Below, one piece after another: positions 36,056-44,211 of a DNA stretch of 64,000 nucleotides. Under the pieces are notes generated by a model. It saw only the letters and a list, made by a program, of their open reading frames with translations, was not told the DNA's origin and searched no databases. A program made the position numbers and the translations under genes. Every line of letters begins with the position of its first letter. Position 1 is the stretch's first letter. The stretch is from Pseudomonas benzenivorans (GTDB lineage: Bacteria > Pseudomonadota > Gammaproteobacteria > Pseudomonadales > Pseudomonadaceae). The stretch covers positions 992,001 to 1,056,000 of the forward strand of contig NZ_CP137892.1 in assembly GCF_033547155.1 (NCBI RefSeq), given 5' to 3'.

Positions 36056-37021
36056 TTAGCCGACTACCCGGCGCGGCGCACCGGAGAAGAAGGCCCGGGC
36101 GTTCTCCATCATCTGCATGACGATGCGCTGGCGTGCCTCGCGGCTGCCCCAGGCGCTGTGGGGCGTGACGATCAGGCGCGGGATGTCGGCGGCCAGCAGG
36201 GGATTGCCGTCCCGCGGCGGCTCCTGGGTCAGCACGTCGGTGGCGGCGCCGCCCAGATGGCCGCGCCGCAGGGCGTCGGCCAGGGCCTGTTCGTCGACCA
36301 GGCCGCCGCGGGCGGTGTTGATCAGGAAGGCCCCCGGTTTCATCAGGCCCAGTTCGTCTTCGCCGATCAGGTTGGTCGTCGCCGCGTTCAGCGGGCAATG
36401 CAGACTCAGGGCGTCGACCTGGGGCAGTAGCTCGTCCAGGGGCAGGCGGTCCTGGCGGGGCGGACGCCCCGGCAGCTGGCCGAGCAGCACCCGCATGCCG
36501 AAGGCCTCGGCCAGGCGGGCCACCGCGCCGCCCAGTTCGCCATGGCCGAGCAGGCCGAGGGTCTTGCCCTCCAGCTCGACTATGGGATGGTCCAGCAGGC
36601 AGAATTGCTGCGCCTGCTGCCAGCGGCCGGCGCGGATGTCCTGCTGGTAATCCGGCAGGCGCGTGGCCAGGGCCAGCAATAGCATCAGGGTGTGCTGGGC
36701 CACCGAGGGCGTGCCATAGCCTTGGCAGTTGCTCACGGTGACGCCCCCGGCGCGCGCCGCGGCCAGGTCGACGTTGTTGGTGCCGGTGGCGGCGACCAGC
36801 ACCAGCTTCAGGTCGGGGCAGGCGGCGAAGGTGGCCGCATCGAGCGGTACCTTGTTGCTGATGGCCACCTGGCGGCCCTGCAGGCGCTCGATGACCTGTT
36901 CCGGCGTGCTGTGCTCATGCAGCTGCAAAGTGGTGAAGCACTGCTCGAGGGGGGACAGGTCGAGGTCGCCGAGGTCCAGTGAGCGGTGGTCGAGAAATAC
37001 CGCGTGGTTGTCGTTGCTCAT
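36056..37021 (-). CDS. hprA: D-2-hydroxyacid dehydrogenase (hydroxypyruvate/glycerate type)
   Basis: 321 residues. NAD(P) motif LGHGELGG (with a variation from GxGxxG), catalytic arginine in NTARGG, glutamate in LTQEPP, and histidine in TPHSAWGS. Reduces hydroxypyruvate or oxidises glycerate, likely in serine/C2 metabolism. ATG 37021 has AGGAAAGG. The frame is open far upstream (to 37657), but that is only the antisense of the LysE gene. It shares an upstream region of 78 bases with the divergent LysE gene. Confidence 0.9.
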   Translation of the reverse strand: MSNDNHAVFLDHRSLDLGDLDLSPLEQCFTTLQLHEHSTPEQVIERLQGRQVAISNKVPLDAATFAACPDLKLVLVAATGTNNVDLAAARAGGVTVSNCQGYGTPSVAQHTLMLLLALATRLPDYQQDIRAGRWQQAQQFCLLDHPIVELEGKTLGLLGHGELGGAVARLAEAFGMRVLLGQLPGRPPRQDRLPLDELLPQVDALSLHCPLNAATTNLIGEDELGLMKPGAFLINTARGGLVDEQALADALRRGHLGGAATDVLTQEPPRDGNPLLAADIPRLIVTPHSAWGSREARQRIVMQMMENARAFFSGAPRRVVG

Positions 37022-37099
37022 CGCTGTACCTTTCCTAACTGCCCTGACGAGGGGTAATGTGGCGAGCCTAACAGACTCAACGGACGTCGCGGAGGTGGC

Positions 37100-37729
37100 A
37101 TGTACTGGGCTGAATTTCTCACTGTGGCGCTGATCCATCTGCTGGCCGTGGCCAGCCCCGGCCCCGACTTCGCCATTGTCGTGCGCGAAAGCGTGGCCTA
37201 TGGACGGCGCGCCGGCATCTTCACCGCGCTGGGCGTGGGCAGCGGCATCTTCGTGCACGTGGCCTATTCGTTGCTCGGCATCGGTTTGATCGTGTCGCAG
37301 TCGATCGTGCTGTTCAACGCGCTGAAGTGGGCGGCGGCGGCTTACCTGCTGTACATCGGCATTCGCGCGCTCCGGGCCAAGGCCAGCGCTCCGGCCGGCG
37401 CCGAGCCAGGGGCGGGAGCGAGCGGGCGGACGGCTCGCGCGGCCTTCGTCACCGGCTTCGTCACCAATGGCTTGAACCCCAAGGCCACGCTGTTCTTCCT
37501 GTCCCTGTTCACCGTGGTGATCGACCCGCATACCCCGCTGATCGTGCAGGCCGGCTATGGCATCTACCTGGCGGCGGCCACGGCGCTGTGGTTCTGCCTG
37601 GTGTCGCTGCTGTTCAGCCAGGCGCGGGTGCGCGCCGGGTTCGCCCGGCTCGGCCATTGGTTCGACCGCCTGACCGGCGCGGTGCTGGTGGGGCTGGGGG
37701 TGAAGCTGGCGTTCAGCGAGATGCGCTGA
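37100..37729 (+). CDS. LysE family amino-acid exporter
   Basis: 209 residues, six hydrophobic segments. N-terminal LysE motif: SPGPDFAIVVRESVAYGRRAG. Members export basic amino acids, threonine, or homoserine lactones. It stands divergent to hprA and is adjacent to the acyl-ligase end of the next cluster, but has its own promoter region. Its last codons lie inside a long inverted repeat, listed separately. Confidence 0.88.
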   Translation: MYWAEFLTVALIHLLAVASPGPDFAIVVRESVAYGRRAGIFTALGVGSGIFVHVAYSLLGIGLIVSQSIVLFNALKWAAAAYLLYIGIRALRAKASAPAGAEPGAGASGRTARAAFVTGFVTNGLNPKATLFFLSLFTVVIDPHTPLIVQAGYGIYLAAATALWFCLVSLLFSQARVRAGFARLGHWFDRLTGAVLVGLGVKLAFSEMR

Positions 37730-37739
37730 ACGCCAGCTT
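37703..37739. terminator. Inverted repeat spanning the lysE-like stop codon
   Basis: 16-bp perfect arms AAGCTGGCGTTCAGCG and CGCTGAACGCCAGCTT, 5-base loop; the TGA stop (37727-37729) is within the right arm. Short T-run only, so terminator strength is uncertain. Confidence 0.6.
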
Positions 37740-37750
37740 GGGGGCTCCTC

Positions 37751-39580
37751 TCAGTAGCGGTGCTGACCTGCACCTATGGCCTGGAATAGCTCCGCGTCCA
37801 CCAGGCGGTAGCCGCTGGTGCCGGGTAGCCAGGCATAAATCGGTTCGCCGTTGCTTTGCCCGGGGTCGAAGGCCTGTTGTTTGAGGGCCTTCTTCTGGTA
37901 CTTGAAGGTCCCGGTGGTTTCCATGTCCGGTCGCAGGCGAATGAACAGCGGTACGGCATAGTGCGGCAGCTTGCCCTGGGCGAAGCGCAGCAGGTCGTCC
38001 AGGTCCAGGGGTTGATCGGCATCGGCCAGGGTCAGCGCGGCCATGCCGGCGCGCCCGTTGGTGTTGGGGACCTCGACACCGTAGACCACTGCCTCGGCGA
38101 TCCGCGGGTGCTGGAGCAGCAGGTTCTCCACCTCGGTGGTCGACACGTTCTCGCCCTTCCAGCGGAAGGTGTCGCCCAGGCGATCGACGAACTGGGCATG
38201 GCCCCAGCCGATGTCGCGCAGCATGTCGCCGGTGTTGAAGTAGCGATCGCCTTTCTCGAACACGTCCTGCAGGATGACCTGGCGCGTCTTCTCAGGGTCG
38301 GTGTAGCCGTCCAGCGGGGCCTTGTCGTCGACCTTCGCCAGTAGCAAGCCCTGGCCGCCCTTGGCTACCCGTTTGAGGAAGCCATGGCTGTCGCGCACCG
38401 GCTCGCCTTTCTCCTGATCGTATTCGACCAGGGCCCAGGACATCAGGGAAAATCCTATGGTGTTGTCGAAGTTGAGCACGTTGCTGAAGCCGATGTTGCC
38501 TTCGCTGGCGGCATAGAACTCGCAGACATGGCCGATGCCGAAGCGCGCCTTGAATGGGGTACCGACGCCTGGGCGCAGGCCGTTGCCGACCATCTTCACC
38601 ACCGGGTTGTCCGCGTCGTCCGGGCGTGGCGGCTGATCCAGCAGGTAGCGACAGAGTTCGCCGACATAGCCGATGGTGGTGGCGCGGAACTTGCGCACAT
38701 CCACCCAGAACGCGCTGGCGCTGAACTTGCGGCGGATGGCCAGGGCGCCGGCGCCGGCCACGGCCGAGCCCCAGCAGACGCACAGACCCGTACCGTGGTA
38801 GAGCGGCAGGGTGCAGTAGAGAACGTCCTGGGGGCGCATATCCAAGGCGATGATGCCGAAGCCGGCATGGGTCTTCATCCAGCGCCCATGCTTGAAGATG
38901 CCGGCCTTGGGCAGGCCGGTGGTGCCCGAAGTGTAGATGTAGAAGCAGGGGTCGTCGGCGAATACCTGCTGGGTGCTGGCCGGATTGTGGACGGGCTGGT
39001 TGCGGGACTCCTCCAGCAGGCTCAGGTAGCCGCCGGGAGCCGGCGTCTGGGCACCGTGTTCGGCGACGAAGAAGGTCCGGTCGGGCGGCAGAGCGATCTG
39101 CTCGCGCACCTCGGCATAGGCTCCCAGCAGCTCCTCGCCGACCACAACCGCGGCTGGGTTGACCAGCTTGAGGCTGTGGGCCAGCACGTCGCGGGTCTGC
39201 GAGGTGTTGAGCATGGCGCATATGGCGCCGAGCTTGGCCGCTCCCAGCACGGTGAACAGCAACTCCGGACGGTTCTCGAGGAAGATGCCGATCACGTCGC
39301 CTTTGCCGATGCCCTGCAGGGCCAGATAGTGGGCGATGCGATTGGCCCGTTGGTTCATCTCCAGATAGCTGAAGCGGCTGTTCTCGTAGAGCAGGGCGGT
39401 GCCGTCTGGGTTGCGTTGGGTGGCCTGCTCGACGCTCCAGCCCAGGCCGCAGGCCTGGGTCGGCGAGGACACCTTGGAGAGCCTCAGGCCCCTGATAGCC
39501 CGGGGCAGACTCTGCAGGATGCGGGGGGCCTTTCTGGCCATCTTGCCCCAGGTGATCATGTCGCTGCTTGTCGTGTGCAT
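37751..39580 (-). CDS. Long-chain acyl-CoA synthetase, FadD6/VLACS type
   Basis: 609 residues, ANL superfamily. P-loop YTSGTTGLPK, later AASEGNIGF, and GDTFRWKGENVSTTEVE, the motif that marks the very-long-chain / FATP-type synthetases. Activates long-chain fatty acids to acyl-CoA. ATG 39580 has AAGGG. Last gene of a minus-strand cluster with a diiron-oxidase-like protein (98 bases upstream), an NTF2-fold protein and an acyltransferase, so it likely supplies acyl-CoA to that pathway. Confidence 0.88.
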   Translation of the reverse strand: MHTTSSDMITWGKMARKAPRILQSLPRAIRGLRLSKVSSPTQACGLGWSVEQATQRNPDGTALLYENSRFSYLEMNQRANRIAHYLALQGIGKGDVIGIFLENRPELLFTVLGAAKLGAICAMLNTSQTRDVLAHSLKLVNPAAVVVGEELLGAYAEVREQIALPPDRTFFVAEHGAQTPAPGGYLSLLEESRNQPVHNPASTQQVFADDPCFYIYTSGTTGLPKAGIFKHGRWMKTHAGFGIIALDMRPQDVLYCTLPLYHGTGLCVCWGSAVAGAGALAIRRKFSASAFWVDVRKFRATTIGYVGELCRYLLDQPPRPDDADNPVVKMVGNGLRPGVGTPFKARFGIGHVCEFYAASEGNIGFSNVLNFDNTIGFSLMSWALVEYDQEKGEPVRDSHGFLKRVAKGGQGLLLAKVDDKAPLDGYTDPEKTRQVILQDVFEKGDRYFNTGDMLRDIGWGHAQFVDRLGDTFRWKGENVSTTEVENLLLQHPRIAEAVVYGVEVPNTNGRAGMAALTLADADQPLDLDDLLRFAQGKLPHYAVPLFIRLRPDMETTGTFKYQKKALKQQAFDPGQSNGEPIYAWLPGTSGYRLVDAELFQAIGAGQHRY

Positions 39581-39678
39581 GGCAGGTCCCTTGTATCGAC
39601 TTCTATGGGGGAGTCATGGCGGTATGCGGGAGGTGCCCGGCGCAGCCCTTTCCCAGGGACCGCGCCGTGGCGCTCGGT

Positions 39679-40332
39679 CTAGAACTCGTTGGCGACCGAT
39701 TCGAGAATCTGTCCGGTGAGGAATAGGGTGGTGCGCGCCACCTGCTTCACCGCTTCCTTGTCCTCGTCGCTCTCGACCCAGCGGATGATGGCGTTGTTGA
39801 CGTCTTCGGCATGTTTGGCATCGATGACCGAGTGGGCGATGAAGAACGTCAGTTGCTTGTCGCTGAGGCCCAGCCGGTTCTTGCACACGTCCAGCAGCGG
39901 AGCGAGGTGTTCATAGGAGTCCTCGGCCCAGAAACTGTAGCCCAGCCGAGGAATGACTCCGCCGCGGATGGCCAGGCTGAACAGGTATCCGTTGAGGGCT
40001 TCGGTGGCGGGCAGCGGTTTGCGCTCGAAAACACTGGGATCTACGCCGATTGAGGCGAGGTCGTTGACTACCATGTTCTCGTGCCCCAGCTCTTCCAGGG
40101 CATGCTTCATGGCGAAGCGCAGCAGGCCGACCCGCTTGTGGTCTTCTCCGAAGGTGGCGGCGGCCTGGTTGATGGCGTTGTTCTTGGTGTAGTGAAACAC
40201 CTCAACCATGGCGCGAATATAGAGTTCGCGTTGCAGTTCGGAGTTTTGCACCAGGCGGAAAAAACGCCCGGCCTTAATTTTGGCCCATTCCGCGTCACAT
40301 ACATCCTTGAGTTCGTCTATGAAGTTGCTCAT
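39679..40332 (-). CDS. Haem-oxygenase-fold diiron-oxidase-like protein (HDO / TenA-like)
   Basis: 217 residues, almost wholly helical. Metal-ligand candidates: E44 (AMVEVFHYT), E81-x2-H84 in LEELGHENMV, E137/E141 (WAEDSYEHL) and H167, D171, H174, D177 in HSVIDAKHAED. The ExxH pair and the late D/H cluster match what is known of the haem-oxygenase-like diiron family (UndA, CADD, SznF central domain), whose members do oxidative chemistry on fatty acids, amino acids or guanidines. UndA itself is about 260 residues. No haem-binding histidine motif is seen. Exact reaction unknown; a fatty-acyl substrate is suggested by the neighbours. Confidence 0.78.
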   Translation of the reverse strand: MSNFIDELKDVCDAEWAKIKAGRFFRLVQNSELQRELYIRAMVEVFHYTKNNAINQAAATFGEDHKRVGLLRFAMKHALEELGHENMVVNDLASIGVDPSVFERKPLPATEALNGYLFSLAIRGGVIPRLGYSFWAEDSYEHLAPLLDVCKNRLGLSDKQLTFFIAHSVIDAKHAEDVNNAIIRWVESDEDKEAVKQVARTTLFLTGQILESVANEF

Positions 40333-40404
40333 GTCATCTCCCTGATTAGATATCGATGCCCCTGGGGGCTGTAAGTCGCAGTTGGTTTTTTGAGTCGGGC
40401 CTCC

Positions 40405-40803
40405 TTAGAGTCTGAGCAAGGGTTTGATCATGTACATAAACCGGGAAAACAGACCGATGCCCTCGATGGTGTCCCAGTGTTCGAGTAGAACGCCATTCTC
40501 GACTCGGTAGATGTCGATGACCTTGTAGTTGACCTTGAATAGCTTGTTGGCGGCCCAATGCGTGGCGTAGAGGAATACATGATCGCCCTCGGCGCAGACT
40601 TTCTCGATCTGTGTGCCCGACTTGGGGAACATCTTGAAGTACTGTTGGAAATACCCCTTGAAGCCGTCTCGGGTCGGAGGAATAAATACATTGTTGTGTT
40701 GTTTGTAATCCTCGCAGATCAACTCGTCGGCGGCGGACAGGTCGCGTTCGGCGAAAACACGCTGATAGAACTCGATGACGGTCTGTTTATTGTGTTCGTG
40801 CAT
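40405..40803 (-). CDS. NTF2-like / SnoaL-like protein
   Basis: 132 residues. Opens MHEHNKQTVIEFYQRVFAER and continues ICEDYKQHNNVF, then WAANKLFKVNYKVIDIYRV and EHWDTIEGIG, a typical SnoaL_2 fold (PF12680) of a small-molecule isomerase, cyclase or binding protein. The frame extends upstream to 40860 but the ATG at 40803 follows the acyltransferase stop by 19 bases, so coupling is likely. Visibly lower GC than the window average. Confidence 0.82.
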   Translation of the reverse strand: MHEHNKQTVIEFYQRVFAERDLSAADELICEDYKQHNNVFIPPTRDGFKGYFQQYFKMFPKSGTQIEKVCAEGDHVFLYATHWAANKLFKVNYKVIDIYRVENGVLLEHWDTIEGIGLFSRFMYMIKPLLRL

Positions 40804-40822
40804 GGTTAAACCTGCTGTAGGA

Positions 40823-41578
40823 TCAGGAGAAGGCGGTGGTCGCAAAAGGAGAGCCTTCAATGAGGGCTATGAGACTGTCCATGTCGGTGAGGTCCTGGGG
40901 GTGGCAGTCGAGCTTGAAGAAGTCGATGACGGCACTCAGCAGGTTGCCCTTGAACAGGGCGTAGTGGTGGTCGCCACGCTCCTTGATTTGAAACAGCAGG
41001 GCTTCGTGGTCGAAGCTGAATTGACTGAAACGCTCCTGCAGGCGCGGCTTCACATAGGTGATGTAGTTGCGGCAGGGCGTGTTCAGAGCAACCAACGAGC
41101 CAGCGGTGCAGGCAAGGGCATCGACTACCCGCTTGACCGGAGCGGTTTTGTCGACAATCAGCCTGGAGAACTCGACATGGTCATGAGCGTAATCGGTACC
41201 GAGGAAGTCGTTTAGGGCTGCGGCGTCGATATAACGGCCGGCTTCATGGGGGAATGGCGTGACACGTTGGGTGCCAATGATCTGATCGTCGTAGTAGCAG
41301 GCGAAAACATATGAGCGGTTGTCGATCTCGTCCACTGCACGGGTATTGCCAAACAGCAGTTCATAGTACTTCTTGCGCTGGGCATAGAGCCGCAGACGTG
41401 CCTGGGAAAGTACTTCCAGTTCGGCCGGTGTGACCAATTGGCGAACTCTGATGTGCGACGACTCGCAGCGGGCCTGGAGGATGGCGTCGAAAAAACTGTA
41501 GGTGCGTTCACGCTGCAGTGGGTCGGCGATCAGGTGAGGCAGGGCGCCACAGTCATTGAGGGCAGATTGTTGCTGCAT
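40823..41578 (-). CDS. LuxI/FeeM-like GNAT N-acyltransferase
   Basis: 251 residues from ATG 41578. GNAT-like fold: an N-terminal helix, strand YVFACYYDDQIIGTQRVTPF (about 90-109), then the LuxI-like motif VEFSRLIVD (135-143), where a Glu-x-Ser-Arg is typical of acyl-homoserine-lactone synthases and of N-acyl-amino-acid synthases such as FeeM. So it probably joins an acyl chain from acyl-ACP or acyl-CoA to an amine. AAGGA precedes the start within a small hairpin. The frame is open to 41851, but the upstream part is not family-like. First gene of the cluster; exact product unknown. Confidence 0.65.
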   Translation of the reverse strand: MQQQSALNDCGALPHLIADPLQRERTYSFFDAILQARCESSHIRVRQLVTPAELEVLSQARLRLYAQRKKYYELLFGNTRAVDEIDNRSYVFACYYDDQIIGTQRVTPFPHEAGRYIDAAALNDFLGTDYAHDHVEFSRLIVDKTAPVKRVVDALACTAGSLVALNTPCRNYITYVKPRLQERFSQFSFDHEALLFQIKERGDHHYALFKGNLLSAVIDFFKLDCHPQDLTDMDSLIALIEGSPFATTAFS

Positions 41579-41580
41579 AG

Positions 41581-41597
41581 AACAGATTCCTTCTGTT
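41581..41597 (-). promoter_or_regulatory. Hairpin containing the acyltransferase ribosome site
   Basis: AACAGA-AGGAA-TCTGTT on the minus strand, with the Shine-Dalgarno AGGAA in the loop, three bases before the ATG. It could hide or present the ribosome site. Confidence 0.45.
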
Positions 41598-41848
41598 AAT
41601 ACAACTCCATTGGCGATAAGGCTCAGGCGCCACATGACCATAAAGCGGTTGGCCTGGCATCTGTGATGCTTATCAAGTGAGGCGACGGTCGGGGTTATCA
41701 ACTGCCTGGGCAGTTGGCGATGACCGATCGAGAATAGTCGGGAGGCGAGAGCGGGGGCGTAGTCGTGTCGTAGGCTTGAATAATCCGTTTCATGGCAGGC
41801 CATCCTGGCTGTTGTGTTTGTGCATGAGTGCGCGTTAAGTGTGACGGG

Positions 41849-41869
41849 CACTTGAGTTGGCTTTAGTCA
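41849..41869 (-). repeat. TGACTA-9-CAAGTG element
   Basis: On the minus strand TGACTA, nine bases, CAAGTG, 271 bases upstream of the acyltransferase start. Related to the two elements upstream of the DUF1302 gene. Confidence 0.4.
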
Positions 41870-42345
41870 ATATCAAAGGAAACTTATTGGAGTGCGATAG
41901 GAGTTTTGTAGTTTTTTGTAATCCGTTGGCCTGTCGCCGGCTTCGGCGAATGGGTCGTTAGGCGCTCGCTGCTTCTTGGACGGTCCGCACCCTTCACCGT
42001 CACTCGATCGCCTTCTCCGTGGCTTCGTCCTCCCCACGAGCACTGCAGCCATGTCATGTTTGTCACAGCCGTCATGCGGGAAAACGATCAGGGGCAGGAT
42101 GCGTCGCGCCCCGCCCGGGCAAACCTCCCTACGAGGGGCAGACAGCGACGATGAGTTGTGCGTGCTTAGGCCCTGCCAGCATGGAACTCGAAGCCGCGCT
42201 CACATGGCAGGTCCTCGTCGTGCGGCCATCGAGGCTATTGTGGCCATGCGCAAATTCATTCTTTTGACTGATTTGTACGTCAGGCTGTCGCCCTAGAGTC
42301 ATATTCATCCGAAACCGATACGACCGCAGACTAAGGTGCCTTCCC

Positions 42346-44028
42346 ATGTTGCAAACCCGCATCATTTCGCCCGCGACCAACGCCTATCAATATCCCCTGC
42401 TGATCAAGCGTCTGCTGCTGTCCGGGGGACGCTACGAGAAGACCCGGGAGATCGTCTACCGCGACAGCGTGCGCTACAGCTACGCGACCTTCAACGAGCG
42501 GGTCGCGCGCCTGGCCAACGTGCTGAGCGACGCCGGGGTGAAGGCCGGCGATACCGTCGCGGTGATGGACTGGGACAGCCATCGTTATCTGGAGTGCATG
42601 TTCGCCATCCCCATGCTCGGTGCGGTGTTGCACACCATCAACATCCGCCTCTCGCCGGAGCAGATCCTCTACACCATGAATCATGCCGAGGACCGCTTCG
42701 TACTGGTCAACAGCGAGTTCGTGCCGCTCTACAATGGCATCGCCAGCCAGCTGACCACGGTCGAGAAGACCCTGCTGCTGACCGACGCGGAGGAGAAAAC
42801 CGCCGACTTGCCAGGACTGGTGGGGGAGTACGAGCAATTGCTGGCGGCGGCCGGCCCGAGCTACGAGTTCGCCGATTTCGACGAGAACTCGGTGGCTACT
42901 ACCTTCTACACCACCGGTACCACCGGCAACCCCAAGGGTGTGTACTTCACGCATCGGCAACTGGTGCTGCACACCCTGTCCATGGCCACCATTTTGGGTA
43001 GCCTGGACAGCATTCGCCTGATGGGGACCGCTGACGTCTATATGCCTATCACGCCGATGTTCCACGTGCACGCCTGGGGCGTGCCCTACGTGGCCACCAT
43101 GCTGGGGGTAAAACAGGTCTATCCGGGGCGCTACGAGCCGGAGATGCTGTGCCGCCTGATCAAGGACGAGCAGGTCAGCTTTTCCCACTGCGTGCCGACC
43201 ATCCTGCAAATGCTGCTCAACACCCCAAGCGCCCAAGGGCACGATTTCGGGGGATTGAAGATGATCATCGGCGGCAGTGCGCTGAACCGTACCCTGTATG
43301 ACGCCGCCAAGGCCCGTGGTATCCAGCTGACCGCGGCCTATGGCATGTCGGAAACCTGTCCGCTGGTTTCCTGTGCCTACATCAATGAGGAGTTGCTGGC
43401 TGGTAGCGAGGATGAGCGTATCACCTACCGGATCAAGGCCGGGGTGCCGGTGCCGCTGGTCGATGCGGCCATCATGAGTGCGGATGGCACGTTGCTGCCG
43501 GCCGATGGAGAAGCCCAGGGCGAGTTGGTGCTGCGTTCGCCCTGGCTGACCCAGGGTTACTTCCGCGAGGCGGAAAAGGGCGAGGAGCTGTGGGAGCATG
43601 GCTGGCTGCATACTGGCGATGTCGCCACGCTCGATGGCATGGGATTCGTCGATATTCGCGACCGTATCAAGGATGTGATCAAGACCGGCGGAGAGTGGCT
43701 CTCCTCGCTGGAGCTGGAAGACCTGATCAGCCGCCATTCGGCCGTGCGTGAGGTGGCGGTGGTGGGCGTTCCCGATCCGCAATGGGGCGAGCGGCCCTTT
43801 GCCCTGCTGGTGCTGGCCGAGGGGCAGGCGCTGGATGCCAAGGGGCTGAAGGAACACCTCAAGCCCTATGTCGAGCAAGGGCACATCAACAAGTGGGCAA
43901 TACCCACGCAGATCGCCCTTGTTACCGAAATTCCCAAGACCAGCGTCGGCAAGCTGGACAAGAAACGCATTCGCCTGGATATCGCCCGGTGGCAGGCGGC
44001 CGGAAGCGAATTTCTTTCCACCCTCTAG
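42346..44028 (+). CDS. Medium/long-chain fatty acyl-CoA ligase (AlkK-like)
   Basis: 560 residues, ANL superfamily. P-loop YTTGTTGNPKG, then PMFHVHAWGVPY, AYGMSETCPL, HTGDVA and DVIKTGGEWLSSLELED; the order and the HAWG/GGEW motifs match AlkK-type medium-chain acyl-CoA ligases. Corresponds to PA3924 in PAO1, as I remember. Start of a four-gene plus-strand block (acyl ligase, DUF1302, DUF1329, LuxR) in PAO1-like order. ATG 42346 has AAGGTG upstream. Confidence 0.93.
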   Translation: MLQTRIISPATNAYQYPLLIKRLLLSGGRYEKTREIVYRDSVRYSYATFNERVARLANVLSDAGVKAGDTVAVMDWDSHRYLECMFAIPMLGAVLHTINIRLSPEQILYTMNHAEDRFVLVNSEFVPLYNGIASQLTTVEKTLLLTDAEEKTADLPGLVGEYEQLLAAAGPSYEFADFDENSVATTFYTTGTTGNPKGVYFTHRQLVLHTLSMATILGSLDSIRLMGTADVYMPITPMFHVHAWGVPYVATMLGVKQVYPGRYEPEMLCRLIKDEQVSFSHCVPTILQMLLNTPSAQGHDFGGLKMIIGGSALNRTLYDAAKARGIQLTAAYGMSETCPLVSCAYINEELLAGSEDERITYRIKAGVPVPLVDAAIMSADGTLLPADGEAQGELVLRSPWLTQGYFREAEKGEELWEHGWLHTGDVATLDGMGFVDIRDRIKDVIKTGGEWLSSLELEDLISRHSAVREVAVVGVPDPQWGERPFALLVLAEGQALDAKGLKEHLKPYVEQGHINKWAIPTQIALVTEIPKTSVGKLDKKRIRLDIARWQAAGSEFLSTL

Positions 44029-44054
44029 GTCCCGCTATTGCTACTTCGGAAAAG

Positions 44055-44076
44055 TGACTACACAGTCAAACAAGCG
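44055..44076 (+). repeat. TGACTA-10-CAAGCG element, copy 1
   Basis: TGACTACACAGTCA (a TGAC...GTCA dyad) followed by AA and CAAGCG. Copy 2 lies 72 bases downstream. Possible operator of the operon. Confidence 0.5.
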
Positions 44077-44080
44077 TTTG
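44067..44080 (+). promoter_or_regulatory. PsrA-like box
   Basis: CAAAC-AAGC-GTTTG fits the PsrA fatty-acid repressor consensus (C/G)AAAC-N2-4-GTTTG. It overlaps copy 1 of the TGACTA element, so the match may be partly coincidental. Confidence 0.45.
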
Positions 44081-44126
44081 GCTTGCTAATTGCTGTTTTC
44101 AGTCCATTCTTGGCTCTTCGCAAAGC

Positions 44127-44146
44127 TGACTATTCGGTCACAAGCG
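44127..44146 (+). repeat. TGACTA-8-CAAGCG element, copy 2
   Basis: TGACTATTCGGTCA then CAAGCG. It shares TGACTA-N4-GTCA and CAAGCG with copy 1. Confidence 0.5.
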
Positions 44147-44211
44147 GCGAGCCAGAGTGCCAGGGGCTGCAAATCACACTTTCGAGGGATCAAGCAGTAC
44201 GACCCGCTGGC

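Larger units (their letters stand above)
41579..42345. other. Low-GC divergent intergenic region
   Basis: 767 bases without a supported gene. The left part (41579-41930) is visibly AT-rich; by hand count 27 of 60 bases in 41881-41940 are G or C. It holds the promoters of the acyltransferase cluster (minus) and the acyl-CoA ligase operon (plus). Seen inside: the AACAGA-ttcct-TCTGTT hairpin over the ribosome site (41581-41597), one TGACTA...CAAGTG element (41849-41869, minus), a TCGCCG-gctt-CGGCGA dyad near 41934-41949, and TGACTG...GTCAG (42265-42283). Confidence 0.6.

Noticed and set aside
41579..41851. Longer N-terminus (91 codons) for the acyltransferase
   Set aside because: Not family-like and lies in the low-GC control region; the ATG at 41578 has the ribosome site.
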